Notes under the pieces: model-generated | Told to the model about the DNA's origin: nothing | The model's input: the letters and a program-made list of their open reading frames with translations, nothing else | Databases searched by the model: none | Origin: Euryarchaeota archaeon UBA28 | Lineage (GTDB): Archaea; Thermoplasmatota; Poseidoniia; Poseidoniales; Thalassarchaeaceae | DNA: 61,957 nt | Direction: 5' to 3' | Assembly: GCA_002501605.1 (NCBI GenBank) | Contig: DANW01000001.1 | Coordinates: 1-61,957, forward strand | Translations under genes and position numbers: made by a program | In this document: positions 44,916 through 53,408 of the stretch, piece by piece | Layout of the letters: the number at the start of each line of letters is the position of its first letter | Numbering within the stretch: position 1 is the first letter of the stretch

Positions 44916-45935
44916 TCATCCGAAGAGATCGCCAAGTCCACCGAACCCAGCTTCCTCCTCTTCCTCCTCTTCCTCGTTTGCGACTTCTTCGGTCGCTCCT
45001 TCAGCCGCTTCGGAGGAAGCGACTTCAGCACCAGATGTACTCGCTACCGCACCAAGTGCGGCAACTAGCTCTTCATCGAGAGCTGAGGAATCTAATTGGC
45101 CGGCTATGGCCATGGCACGTGCGTTAGCACGGGAAATTATCGCAGAGGCAGTGTCTTCGTTGACGACCCCAGCTTCCAAGGCAACTGATAGTGCCTCACT
45201 GCTAGCCTTGGAAAGCAGAGCGGGCATTGTGACACTGGAGAACCAGCGTACATTACATGCTAGGTTGTAAGCGTTCGAGGTAGCTGAGATAATATCGCTC
45301 TTCAGACCATCTGTGTCCAAGTCCAGGTCTGAGGAAGAAAGAACTTCTCCGTCATCTATGACTCCCATCAGTATCAATCCGATCTCGATAGGGTTTATGC
45401 CAAGCTTTGAGAGCATTAGCCCAAGATCTCCCTCGATTGGCTCTCCCTTGTTGACTACAGTAACTGTTTTCTGGATAGCTACCGCGCCCTTGTCTATCTT
45501 TGCTGGAATCCCAACTGCGTTGAACTCACCGACAATCGGTCCCGGTCCAAACTCTGTTGGCCCCGCTTCTACGACAATGTCCTCTGGGGCAATTTCTCCC
45601 TCCTTTGCGGCTCTACCCTGCCTGGTTTTCTCCAACTCATCAAACAACTCATAGCAGTTCAAGGAATCAGTGTGTACCACACATGGCTGAATTGCGCCTT
45701 CAAGGAGCTCTTCTAAATCATCCTCGGAAAGGCCGGCTTCCTTCCATGCAAGCCTGATAAGACTCTTTTTGGCCATGGTCATTGTGATCATCCCCCTCAG
45801 GGAGTTTCTCATATCCAGCATATTCTTTGCAGGGACTCCGGAAATATCCACAACACCAACAATTCCCTCTTTGGAGACTATGTCCCTTAGCTCAGTCACA
45901 CGGTCCGGCTTCCATGACGCAACCTTGGGAATCAA
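44916..45935 (-). CDS. rpl10: ribosomal protein uL10 (P0)
   Basis: The 339-residue stalk base protein binds 23S rRNA and several P1 dimers. It begins IPKVASWKPDRVTELRDIV and has GVVDISGVPAKNMLDMRNSL, PGPIVGEFNAVGIPAKIDKG and a tail EEEEAGFGGLGDLFG shared with P1. The start appears to be TTG 45935, which overlaps the uL1 stop as TTGA and has GAGGTGA a few bases upstream. This suggests termination-reinitiation coupling. Confidence 0.95.
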   Translation of the reverse strand: MIPKVASWKPDRVTELRDIVSKEGIVGVVDISGVPAKNMLDMRNSLRGMITMTMAKKSLIRLAWKEAGLSEDDLEELLEGAIQPCVVHTDSLNCYELFDELEKTRQGRAAKEGEIAPEDIVVEAGPTEFGPGPIVGEFNAVGIPAKIDKGAVAIQKTVTVVNKGEPIEGDLGLMLSKLGINPIEIGLILMGVIDDGEVLSSSDLDLDTDGLKSDIISATSNAYNLACNVRWFSSVTMPALLSKASSEALSVALEAGVVNEDTASAIISRANARAMAIAGQLDSSALDEELVAALGAVASTSGAEVASSEAAEGATEEVANEEEEEEEEAGFGGLGDLFG

Positions 45936-46576
45936 GCAATCACCTCGACCTTGTAAGAGGGGCCCATGGATGTCTTGATGTAGCAGGACCTGATATTTCC
46001 AGGGCCTCTCTCAAGCTTGCTCATCACTCTGTTCCAGATAGCCATGGCATTCATGGTGAGATCGTCAAGCCCCTGCTCTCTGGAACCTAGGGCAGTATGG
46101 AAGGTTATCTTATCTCTGGACCTCACAACCGCTGTGTCCTTCAGACCCGCAGCTATCATTGCGGGGTCCACATTTGGAGGTACGGGGCGAGGCATCTTAC
46201 CTCTTGGTCCCAATACGACCCCGAGGAACCTTCCGACGGTCCCCATGTGTGGAATCTCGGACAGGAAGAAATCATATCTATTCGCCATCTTTCTTGCTTG
46301 TTGACGATTACCTCCAATATCCTCTATTGTCATTGGGTCGATTACATCCAATCCAGCCGCCTTGGCCTTCGTGGACATCTCTCCACCTGCGAACATTGCG
46401 ATCCTAACGGGTTTGCCCCTGCCTGATGGGAGCCGAACCTCCTCCTGTATCCTGTTAGCTGGGTTCTTGAGATCTACGTCCTTCAATGTAAATGAGATCT
46501 CCATTGACTCTACGAACTTACGCTCTGGAGACCCTTCTAGGGCTTGTTGAATAGCGTTCTGTATATTTTCCTTCAT
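45932..46576 (-). CDS. rpl1: ribosomal protein uL1
   Basis: uL1 forms the mobile L1 stalk and often represses its own operon. The 214-residue protein begins MKENIQNAIQQALEGSPERK. It has the RNA-binding NRIQEEVRLPSGRGKPVRI and the central LGVVLGPRGKMPRPVPPN motif, both intact. It overlaps the uL10 start by 4 bp and follows the short uL11 gene by 54 bp. Confidence 0.97.
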   Translation of the reverse strand: MKENIQNAIQQALEGSPERKFVESMEISFTLKDVDLKNPANRIQEEVRLPSGRGKPVRIAMFAGGEMSTKAKAAGLDVIDPMTIEDIGGNRQQARKMANRYDFFLSEIPHMGTVGRFLGVVLGPRGKMPRPVPPNVDPAMIAAGLKDTAVVRSRDKITFHTALGSREQGLDDLTMNAMAIWNRVMSKLERGPGNIRSCYIKTSMGPSYKVEVIA

Positions 46577-46630
46577 CCTAAACCACCTCTGCGGTCAACG
46601 AGGTTTGACCTCTCCCGCAATTCGTGTATG

Positions 46631-46909
46631 TCAAGCGAAATGCTCGGCAAATTCCCCCTTGCTCATAGCATTCAAGGCGTCTTTTGGAGACATCCCCTCG
46701 ACATTTACTCTCATTGATACGCATGTTCCCATGACTTCCCTGCACCTAGCGTAGAGAGTTGCACCAGTGAGACGGTCTTTCTGCTCATCAGCGATTTTCT
46801 TTACCTGATCCATGGTAAGGTTTTCAGTTGCTTCCTCCCAGGATCCGTTGCACTTCTTTTTACCAAGTGACTGGATTATTTTGTGAGGGGTTTCATTGCG
46901 CGCTGACAT
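46631..46909 (-). CDS. rpl11: ribosomal protein uL11, C-terminal domain only
   Basis: The 92-residue product aligns only with the last 90 residues of archaeal uL11: NLTMDQVKKIADEQKDRLTG, then REVMGTCVSMRVNVEGMSP and a GEFAEHF end. The RNA-binding C-terminal domain is complete. The N-terminal domain (normally about 70 residues, with the proline-rich PPLGPALGPLG) is absent. The gene has its own start, ATG 46909 behind CAGGAGGGGG. Only 79 bp separate it from the spt5 stop, with no room for the missing part, and the open frame upstream does not resemble it. It is therefore a real shortened gene rather than a simple frameshift. Confidence 0.85.
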   Translation of the reverse strand: MSARNETPHKIIQSLGKKKCNGSWEEATENLTMDQVKKIADEQKDRLTGATLYARCREVMGTCVSMRVNVEGMSPKDALNAMSKGEFAEHFA

Positions 46910-46988
46910 ACTAAATCCCCCTCCTGAGTGCCTCGCCGACCTACTCTCCCTATTTGAGCGTGATGTAAGTGACCAGATCCCCCTAATC

Positions 46989-47888
46989 TCACTCCATTCG
47001 TTGGGTGACCCTTACCTGATCGGCCCTTATGTTGAGGGCCACTGGGACTGCCGCCTCGAATAACTCGACCGTGACTTCCTCTTTCGACTCGCTTACGCCA
47101 ATTACACGGGCCGAAGCACCCTTGAAAGCGCCTCCGCGTATTTCCACTATGTTTCCTTCCTCGATTCCGGTTGTTGCGGCCTTCGGTTCTAGGTATGGCA
47201 GGATGTCCCTTAATGGCGACTCGCCATCCAACACCTTCCGACAGTTCTTCATGGGGGTAGCTGATACTCCAACTCTGCCTATTAGTTTCTCAACGTGATG
47301 AATGGCAGTGGCTTCAACGAAAATGAATCCCTTCAAATAGCTAGGACTTAGGACCCCGAATATCTTGTCTTGAATGTCTTGTAGCGATCCAGTCCCGGAT
47401 AACCTAGCTCTGATTTCCCTAGCCACATTCTGCTCTTGACCCATGCTGGTCTTCAAAATATAGAGGAATGAAGCCACGTCACCATACATATTCCCGAGTT
47501 GAGGGACCATATATCTGGTTGATCTGCTATCAGAGGAATCTTCGGGCTCCACCCAGTTGATGTAACCCGGGTCGACCCAGTTGTAGCTCTTGTAGAGTCC
47601 TTTGGCGGTTACCTCTTCAGTATCACATAGGAAAAGCAGAGGAGTTACATCATTCAGCCGGTTCCCAAACTCAAGACCCCTGGCATCACCAGATCTGACA
47701 AAGGTTAGGCTCTCATGGGGAATACCTGTTGCCTCCTCGATCCTCGAAGCAACCACATCTAGGTCGTCTGAATCCCCTACTCCGTAGACTCCATCCCACG
47801 CACCGGGGAAATCGGAGACCTCATCGGCTCTTTGCATCAGTAGGACCTTCTCTTCATGACGAATGTAAGCAACAAAAGCATCTGACAT
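46989..47888 (-). CDS. spt5: Spt5/NusG elongation factor fused to an N-terminal degenerate Nudix domain
   Basis: The product has 299 residues, about twice the usual archaeal Spt5. Residues 2-110 follow the Nudix fold: AYIRHEEKVLLMQRADEV, FPGAWDGVYG, and a box ending DVVASRIEEATGI. In the Nudix box REUxEE, two Glu are replaced (by Arg and Ala), so hydrolysis is unlikely. A linker leads to the NGN domain (139-233, LYILKTSMGQEQNVA, LKGFIFVEA) and the KOW motif (241-275, GNIVEIRGGAFKGASARV). The canonical Spt5 role is RNA polymerase processivity with Spt4. ATG 47888 has GGTGG upstream. Confidence 0.9.
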   Translation of the reverse strand: MSDAFVAYIRHEEKVLLMQRADEVSDFPGAWDGVYGVGDSDDLDVVASRIEEATGIPHESLTFVRSGDARGLEFGNRLNDVTPLLFLCDTEEVTAKGLYKSYNWVDPGYINWVEPEDSSDSRSTRYMVPQLGNMYGDVASFLYILKTSMGQEQNVAREIRARLSGTGSLQDIQDKIFGVLSPSYLKGFIFVEATAIHHVEKLIGRVGVSATPMKNCRKVLDGESPLRDILPYLEPKAATTGIEEGNIVEIRGGAFKGASARVIGVSESKEEVTVELFEAAVPVALNIRADQVRVTQRME

Positions 47889-47901
47889 GTTTTCCACCCT
47901 C

Positions 47902-48165
47902 TTAATTGGTCAACCATCTGAAGAAGTCGGGCAACAAGGTGTCCATCCCCCACAGCATCACGAATCCTATTAATCCGAGCACCAGCATACCGATTCCACA
48001 AACTATCACAGTCTGCCTGAACTCTTGCTTGGAGGGTTTTCTTGCCATCTTCAGGATTCTAGCGTAAGAACCAGTTTGCAGTCCCTTGATCCTTCCTTCG
48101 ATACCGTCCTGCCAGCCCTGTACGGTCTCTTCGACAGCGCCAACATTGGAACTCTCAACACTCAT
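47902..48165 (-). CDS. secE: protein translocase subunit SecE (Sec61 gamma)
   Basis: The 87-residue protein has the SecE core YARILKMARKPSKQEFRQTV followed by one membrane helix (VCGIGMLVLGLIGFVMLWGM). It is the gamma subunit of the SecYEG channel. The N-terminal extension of about 30 residues is acidic. The usual archaeal secE-spt5 pairing is preserved, with a 13 bp gap to spt5. Confidence 0.93.
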   Translation of the reverse strand: MSVESSNVGAVEETVQGWQDGIEGRIKGLQTGSYARILKMARKPSKQEFRQTVIVCGIGMLVLGLIGFVMLWGMDTLLPDFFRWLTN

Positions 48166-48244
48166 GGTCCTACCTCAAAGCGGTTTGCCGACCGACGAGC
48201 CTCATTTAAGCACAGCGGACGTGCCTGTCGCGTTTGATTGTCTA

Positions 48245-49363
48245 CTATCCGACAAACTCCACTGTCCTACTCTTCAGATTCCTCATCTGGGTATGCAATG
48301 CAGCACCATGAATCTGCTCACTCTTCACTCCTGTAAGAACCAGCAGAACTCTGATGCCATCGCCCATGCTGGGATCAGTAGTAGCTCCCCAGATTATTCT
48401 AGCATATGGGTTGATCTTGTCCCTTATGATCTTGGCACATGATTCAGCGTCACCAAGAGAGAGACTGGGGCCACCTACGACATTTACTAACGCGCCTCTT
48501 GCATCAGACACATCGATATCCAGAAGTGGAGATTGCAACGCCTCCTCTGTGGCTGCTTCTGCCATTCCTTCACCTCTGGCCTCACCGAGTCCGATCATTG
48601 CCACTCCGCCTCCATTTTCCATAACAGATCGTAAATCCTGGAAGTCCAGGTTAACTACTCCTTCCTTTGCTATCATCTCTGAAACTCCCTTGATGCTTCG
48701 CATCAGGAGCTCATCGGCTACTCTGAATGCCGCGTCGAGAGGGAGCTCTCTTACTCCATCAACCTCCAAAAGCCTCTCATTTGGAAGTACAACAACTGTA
48801 TCGCAGACCTCCCTTAATCTCTCCAGTCCCCACTCAGCATTTTGTCTCCTCAGAGCTCCTTCGGAAAGGAAGGGATAGCTAACCACTGCGATTGTTAGTG
48901 CGCCTGCGGCTCTGGCCAGCCTCGCTACAACATGGGCGCTCCCAGTCCCTGTTCCCCCGCCTAGTCCAGCTGTGATGAAGGCAAGATCACACGACTCAAT
49001 CTCCGCCTTCAGGGACCTCTCGGATTCGTAGGCCGCCTGTTCACCCTTTTCTGGATCTCCTCCAGCGCCCCTGCCTCGCGCTGATCTTCCAATCAGAATC
49101 TTATTTTTGACAGCCACTCGCAACAAGTGTTGCGCGTCAGTGTTTACTGCAATTCCTCTGACATACTCATCATCGAAGAGGTCCTCATGTTCCAGTCTTG
49201 CAACAGTGTTAGAACCACACCCCCCACATCCAAAGACACGTATCTTTGGTTGCAATGACATCAGTAAGCTCTGAAGCTCCGGATCACTTTCGGTATCTAT
49301 AGGCCCCAAGGGTAATTCGGACTCCTCATCAAGCTCCAGAACTCTGTTGATGAGATGCTTCAT
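48245..49363 (-). CDS. ftsZ: cell division protein FtsZ
   Basis: This tubulin-like GTPase of the division ring has about 372 residues. It shows IRVFGCGGCGSNTVARL, the signature ITAGLGGGTGTGSAHVVA, LPNERLLEV and DLRSVMENGGGVAMIG. The N-terminal acidic extension (about 40 residues) precedes the core. ATG 49363 is chosen as the family-like start; the frame is open to 49405. It heads the secE-spt5-ribosomal-stalk operon, 79 bp before secE. Confidence 0.95.
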   Translation of the reverse strand: MKHLINRVLELDEESELPLGPIDTESDPELQSLLMSLQPKIRVFGCGGCGSNTVARLEHEDLFDDEYVRGIAVNTDAQHLLRVAVKNKILIGRSARGRGAGGDPEKGEQAAYESERSLKAEIESCDLAFITAGLGGGTGTGSAHVVARLARAAGALTIAVVSYPFLSEGALRRQNAEWGLERLREVCDTVVVLPNERLLEVDGVRELPLDAAFRVADELLMRSIKGVSEMIAKEGVVNLDFQDLRSVMENGGGVAMIGLGEARGEGMAEAATEEALQSPLLDIDVSDARGALVNVVGGPSLSLGDAESCAKIIRDKINPYARIIWGATTDPSMGDGIRVLLVLTGVKSEQIHGAALHTQMRNLKSRTVEFVG

Positions 49364-49450
49364 GTGGGTTAGGCGAGTACTACAGAGGATAACCATTACC
49401 CTCAACCATGTGTGTTATGGCACCATTTGGTCACATGGCTACTCCAGCCG

Positions 49451-50125
49451 TCAGAGTAACTGAGAGCGAGTCTTGATGAATCTCACGAGAAAGGTATAGG
49501 CCCCTCCCCAGGCAGATACTGCTAGAGCGAAGGTCATCCCATTCAGTTCGCTGTTTCCAAGGTTTAACATCTCCATAATCCAATGCATGGAATCCATCGA
49601 GATTCCAGAAGCTCCTGCATAGGCCTGCCAAGATGCAGCAAGAAGGCCGACAATGGTAATAACCATCCTGTCTGCTCTGGAGAAACCTCCGTAAATACGA
49701 TTCAACCCCACTGATTGAGCCTGAGTTCCCATGTAGGAGCCGAACAGAGTCATTAGTCCTGCAATTAGGCCAGTACTTGGCTCGGCAACAAAGCTCGAGT
49801 TCATTCCAATTGCCACGAGCAGGCCTACATCTACCACCCTGTCAATGGTATGGTCAAGGAAGTCCCCATAAGGACCATCAGTACCTTGATGCCTTGCCAA
49901 CGCCCCATCCAGGGCATCCAATACTCCGGCAATTAGGATTAGGAATACACCTCCAATAATCCAAATTGATCCGGAAGAGTCCCCCGTTGCCTGAGACAAT
50001 AGGTAGAAAGAGAGGATTGCAAGTCCCAGACTAGCCCAAGTAAGAGAACTGGGGTCAAGGTCACCCATTCTGATAACCAATGGATGTATCGCGTTAGTCC
50101 ATCTTTCACGCATCTTCTCAAACAT
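49451..50125 (-). CDS. CDP-alcohol phosphatidyltransferase (archaetidyl-inositol-phosphate synthase-like)
   Basis: The 224-residue membrane enzyme has six or so helices. It carries the CDP-alcohol motif D-x2-D-G-x2-A-R-x8-G-x3-D-x3-D in LDALDGALARHQGTDGPYGD followed by FLDHTIDRVVD. It joins an alcohol head group such as inositol phosphate to a CDP-activated lipid. ATG 50125 has GGGGGA six bases upstream and overlaps the stop of the kinase gene by 8 bp; TTG 50143 would add six residues. Confidence 0.88.
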   Translation of the reverse strand: MFEKMRERWTNAIHPLVIRMGDLDPSSLTWASLGLAILSFYLLSQATGDSSGSIWIIGGVFLILIAGVLDALDGALARHQGTDGPYGDFLDHTIDRVVDVGLLVAIGMNSSFVAEPSTGLIAGLMTLFGSYMGTQAQSVGLNRIYGGFSRADRMVITIVGLLAASWQAYAGASGISMDSMHWIMEMLNLGNSELNGMTFALAVSAWGGAYTFLVRFIKTRSQLL

Positions 50126-50657
50126 CGCCAGTCCCCCGTTCAATCCAGTCTATTGCCGTGTGAGGGGCATCATGCTTGAAGCCATCTGAGATCCAAGAGC
50201 GAATATGTCCCACTATTGACTCCGGAGAGTTTTTCGATGTTTCGAACTCAGTCCAGGGGATATCAGGGGCATACTCGTTCCAGGCCCCTCCAATGAACTC
50301 CCATTCCACATTCGAGTCAACCTTAGAATCAGAGTAATTACGAGAGACAAGACGAGCACGTAGAATTTCGGGATCGCACCTGAGTACGATGACCCCCTCT
50401 ACAGGCAAGAGATGGGATAGGTGTCCGTCGACTATTGTCATCTTTCTAGGTGGATCGGCCCAGGCACTATTTAGAATCGTTTTCAGTTTATCAACGTCTA
50501 TTGGACGCGCCCCGTCTCTCGGATCTTCGATGTCTATGCACCCGTTCTCAGATGCCAGTGACTCGACTGTCAAGATATCGAACTCGCCCCCCCTAAGTAT
50601 TTCCGCGATGGTAGTCTTCCCTGAACCAGGGGTCCCTGTCAGTCCCAACCTCCGCAT
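50118..50657 (-). CDS. adenylate kinase AK6/Fap7-like NTPase
   Basis: This 179-residue P-loop kinase begins MRRLGLTGTPGSGKTTIAE, with Walker A GTPGSGKT. Next are IDVDKL, VDGHLSHLLP, VIVLRCDPEILRARLVSRNY and SDSKVDSNVEWEF, all in the order of the AK6/Fap7 family. These enzymes have adenylate kinase activity and assist small-subunit ribosome maturation. The frame is open upstream. ATG 50657 matches the family start; ATG 50666 is nine bases earlier and has GGGAGG too close to be ideal. Confidence 0.87.
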   Translation of the reverse strand: MRRLGLTGTPGSGKTTIAEILRGGEFDILTVESLASENGCIDIEDPRDGARPIDVDKLKTILNSAWADPPRKMTIVDGHLSHLLPVEGVIVLRCDPEILRARLVSRNYSDSKVDSNVEWEFIGGAWNEYAPDIPWTEFETSKNSPESIVGHIRSWISDGFKHDAPHTAIDWIERGTGDV

Positions 50658-50743
50658 GCCCTGCATGGCCTCCCGTCCTAGCGAGAAGCAATGAAAGCTC
50701 CTGCCAAGGCACAACATTCACCACACATGAGGCTCTGGCGAGT

Positions 50744-51886
50744 ATGAGTCACATGTCCTCCGAGATAAGCTGGGTTCAAGCAATGAACCCTAGAGATAGT
50801 AAGTTGAACCTATTATTGATAGCACTTCCAATAACACTCTACTTCGCATATATCGCGCATAACGAGTCGATGTCCTTCGTCTTCTCCCTTCTGGCCATAA
50901 TGCCTCTTGCATTCCTGATGGGGAGGGCGACTGAGGAGATAGCACTCTATACCTCAGAATCATTGGGTGGGTTGTTGAACGCAACGTTCGGAAATGCCGC
51001 AGAGATGATAATCGCCCTTCTTGCAATTTACACCGCATCGAAGGCCGCCTCTGGAAGTGATACGGAAGCACTGATGGTAGGCCTAGTTCAAGCAAGCTTG
51101 ATAGGTAGCATACTCGGAAATATACTCCTCGTAATGGGTCTTGCATTTTTGTGGGGGGGAATCAACTTTCCAGAGCAGAAATTCTCTGAAACCCAGGTTA
51201 GCTCAAACGGCTCACTTATGTTGTTAGCAATGATAGTTCTGATCATTCCAACAGTATTCAACTCAACCGTAGGGGGTGTCGAGGGAGAGGATGGAGTAAT
51301 GCGACTGAGTCACGTTGCGGCCGTGGTTCTACTTTTCCTGTACGGTCTATTCCTGTACTTCCAGTTCAAGTCTCATGTAGACCTGTTTGCAACTGAAACT
51401 CACGGACACGAGGCTCCAGAAATGAGTAAGCGCGATGCCATAATCCTTCTAGTTGTAGCAACCATCCTTGTATCTTGGATGGCAGAGATTCTGGTACACT
51501 CAGTAGAGTATGCTGCCTCGGATGATGGCCTGGGACTCCCTCATCTATTCATAGGAGTAATCCTACTGCCTCTCTTCGGAAATGCGGCTGAGCACTTCAC
51601 CGCTGTGGTGGTCGCGGGCAAGGACAAGATGGACCTCTCATTTGCTATCTCGATGGGATCATCTACTCAGATCGCAGTCTTTGTCGCTCCGATGATGATT
51701 CTTGTGGCATGGGCACTCGACGTTCCACTGACATTCGAATTTGGCTTATTGGAGACAGTATCGGCATTTCTCGCTGTCTTAATAGTCAACATAATTGCGT
51801 CTGATGGAAAGTCGAACTGGCTCGAAGGCGCAATGTTGCTTGGGACATACCTAGTTCTGGGGGCCGCATTCCTGTTCTATCCATGA
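50744..51886 (+). CDS. Ca2+/H+ antiporter, CAX/ChaA-type
   Basis: This 380-residue membrane protein has about 11 helices and both alpha repeats of the CaCA superfamily: GGLLNATFGNAAEMIIALLA and LFGNAAEHFTAVVVAGKDKM, with SMGSSTQIAVFVAPMMILV after the second. The two repeats carry the GNAAE Glu residues needed for cation exchange. A shorter start at ATG 50783 is possible. The stop TGA abuts the TGA of the convergent BNR lipoprotein (TGATCA). Confidence 0.93.
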   Translation: MSHMSSEISWVQAMNPRDSKLNLLLIALPITLYFAYIAHNESMSFVFSLLAIMPLAFLMGRATEEIALYTSESLGGLLNATFGNAAEMIIALLAIYTASKAASGSDTEALMVGLVQASLIGSILGNILLVMGLAFLWGGINFPEQKFSETQVSSNGSLMLLAMIVLIIPTVFNSTVGGVEGEDGVMRLSHVAAVVLLFLYGLFLYFQFKSHVDLFATETHGHEAPEMSKRDAIILLVVATILVSWMAEILVHSVEYAASDDGLGLPHLFIGVILLPLFGNAAEHFTAVVVAGKDKMDLSFAISMGSSTQIAVFVAPMMILVAWALDVPLTFEFGLLETVSAFLAVLIVNIIASDGKSNWLEGAMLLGTYLVLGAAFLFYP

Positions 51887-53359
51887 TCAGAACGGCATCT
51901 CCATCAGGCCCACTGAATCATACAGGCTTGGTCCACTACCAAGGAAGTAAACAGAACCCCGCCTACTCCGGGAGTCCTCCGCAGTGGAGTTCGAATCCGA
52001 AGCGCATGAGTCTGTGCAACCATCTGCAAAAGCCACGAAGACCCTCCCTTCCCTGTCTATGTGAAGGTCATTGAAATCAAGCAGATTTCTGTTGGACCCT
52101 CCAATATCCCTACAGTCTCCGCTGTTTAGGCAGATACTGCCTATTTGAACTGGGTCATCCGTGACTCTGTAGGTGTAGAACGTGGGAGACGGATCCAATG
52201 CGTTCAGACTGAGTGTGATGTAGAGGTGATAACTGACGTTTGTGGTTGCGTAATGGGCGTTCCCAGTCCAATTTTCTCCATCTATATCAGGCTCCCCTAA
52301 CTCGCTTGAATTTTCACTTCCCAGGTATGTTATTGCTATCCTACCCGGGTCTCCTGCATCGACTTGAGGGAATGTCGTTGAGATAACCTCTATCGGACTT
52401 ATCCTGATACTATTTTGCTCCCAGCTCTCCCCTGAGTCTATACTTCTGGACATATACACCCCCTCATCACCACCCGTCCAAATATGGTATGCATTGGACT
52501 GGGTATCAGTCGCGACTTCCGAGTTCTTGCGGGGATAAGGTGTCCCTACGTCCTCGCCCATGGTGTATTCGTCCCAGCTCAATCCGTTATCTTTGGAGAC
52601 AATCACAGTGGGAGTTTCAACTCTCGGGGTTACGTAGACGGTCCCATCGGGCGCGCTAGTTATCGCCCCGTGTAGGCCACCATTTGACGTTGCAAGACCG
52701 AAGATCTGCCCCCCTGCCTCGAAAGTGGCACCCCCGTCAAAGCTCGTGAAGCAGAAAATCCCCACTCCCTTGTTGTAGCAGTAGTAGACTGCCTGATCGT
52801 AGAATGACTGTGAAATCGATCCACCTATCCCATATCCACTATTAGTCCAAGGTCCGGTTGCTAGCTTAATATGGTCATTCAGTGGGGTTGTGCCAGAGTC
52901 GTGAGGGTTTCCCAACCAGCTCTCCCCGTCGTCGTCACTCCAGCAAATCCAAGAAGTCTCTAGACCCTGCATCTGGACGTTGAATATCCTGTCCGTCACA
53001 GGGTCCACCCAGCCGTATGGATCACTGGTGGTGAAAGAGCACTCTGGGCCAGTCACCTCCTCCCATGATTGCCCATAGTCACAAGACCTCATGACCTTCT
53101 CAAATGCAATGAAGAATATGCAACCACTGGAGGTTATTCCAATGCTGGGCTCAGCACCGTCCTCCCCAACATCACTGAAGATGAACTCCATTTGCATAGG
53201 CGGGAGACCCAAATCCATTCCATCTGGTCCAGTGACGAAGACTCTGGTTCCGCCCTCGTCCTCAATAATATCCGGACTACCGCCGTCATTGGTGTGGATA
53301 CAACCGGTGGCAGGGACTAAAACCATCATCAGAACGACTAGGAGAGAGCCCACCTTCAT
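51887..53359 (-). CDS. exo-sialidase/BNR-repeat-like lipoprotein
   Basis: This 490-residue surface lipoprotein has the lipobox VLVPATGC. Asp-box (S-x-D-x-G-x-x-W) repeats recur about five times, for example SCDYGQSWEEV, SDDDGESWLG, SFDGGATF, SKDNGLSWDEY and SIDSGESWEQ, which indicates a six-bladed beta-propeller. The catalytic residues of true sialidases were not traced, so glycosidase activity is open; binding is as likely. ATG 53359 is used. A CATAAACTA run about 25 bases upstream fits a leaderless start. Confidence 0.85.
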   Translation of the reverse strand: MKVGSLLVVLMMVLVPATGCIHTNDGGSPDIIEDEGGTRVFVTGPDGMDLGLPPMQMEFIFSDVGEDGAEPSIGITSSGCIFFIAFEKVMRSCDYGQSWEEVTGPECSFTTSDPYGWVDPVTDRIFNVQMQGLETSWICWSDDDGESWLGNPHDSGTTPLNDHIKLATGPWTNSGYGIGGSISQSFYDQAVYYCYNKGVGIFCFTSFDGGATFEAGGQIFGLATSNGGLHGAITSAPDGTVYVTPRVETPTVIVSKDNGLSWDEYTMGEDVGTPYPRKNSEVATDTQSNAYHIWTGGDEGVYMSRSIDSGESWEQNSIRISPIEVISTTFPQVDAGDPGRIAITYLGSENSSELGEPDIDGENWTGNAHYATTNVSYHLYITLSLNALDPSPTFYTYRVTDDPVQIGSICLNSGDCRDIGGSNRNLLDFNDLHIDREGRVFVAFADGCTDSCASDSNSTAEDSRSRRGSVYFLGSGPSLYDSVGLMEMPF

Positions 53360-53408
53360 GTTTGGTCGACTTAGTTTATGCACAATTATGTTGCCCCGGA
53401 GAGTTTTC

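Noticed and set aside
46910..46988. A frameshifted uL11 N-terminal domain upstream of the short uL11
   Set aside because: The 79 bp spacer is too short, and the in-frame translation upstream of ATG 46909 shows no uL11-like residues.
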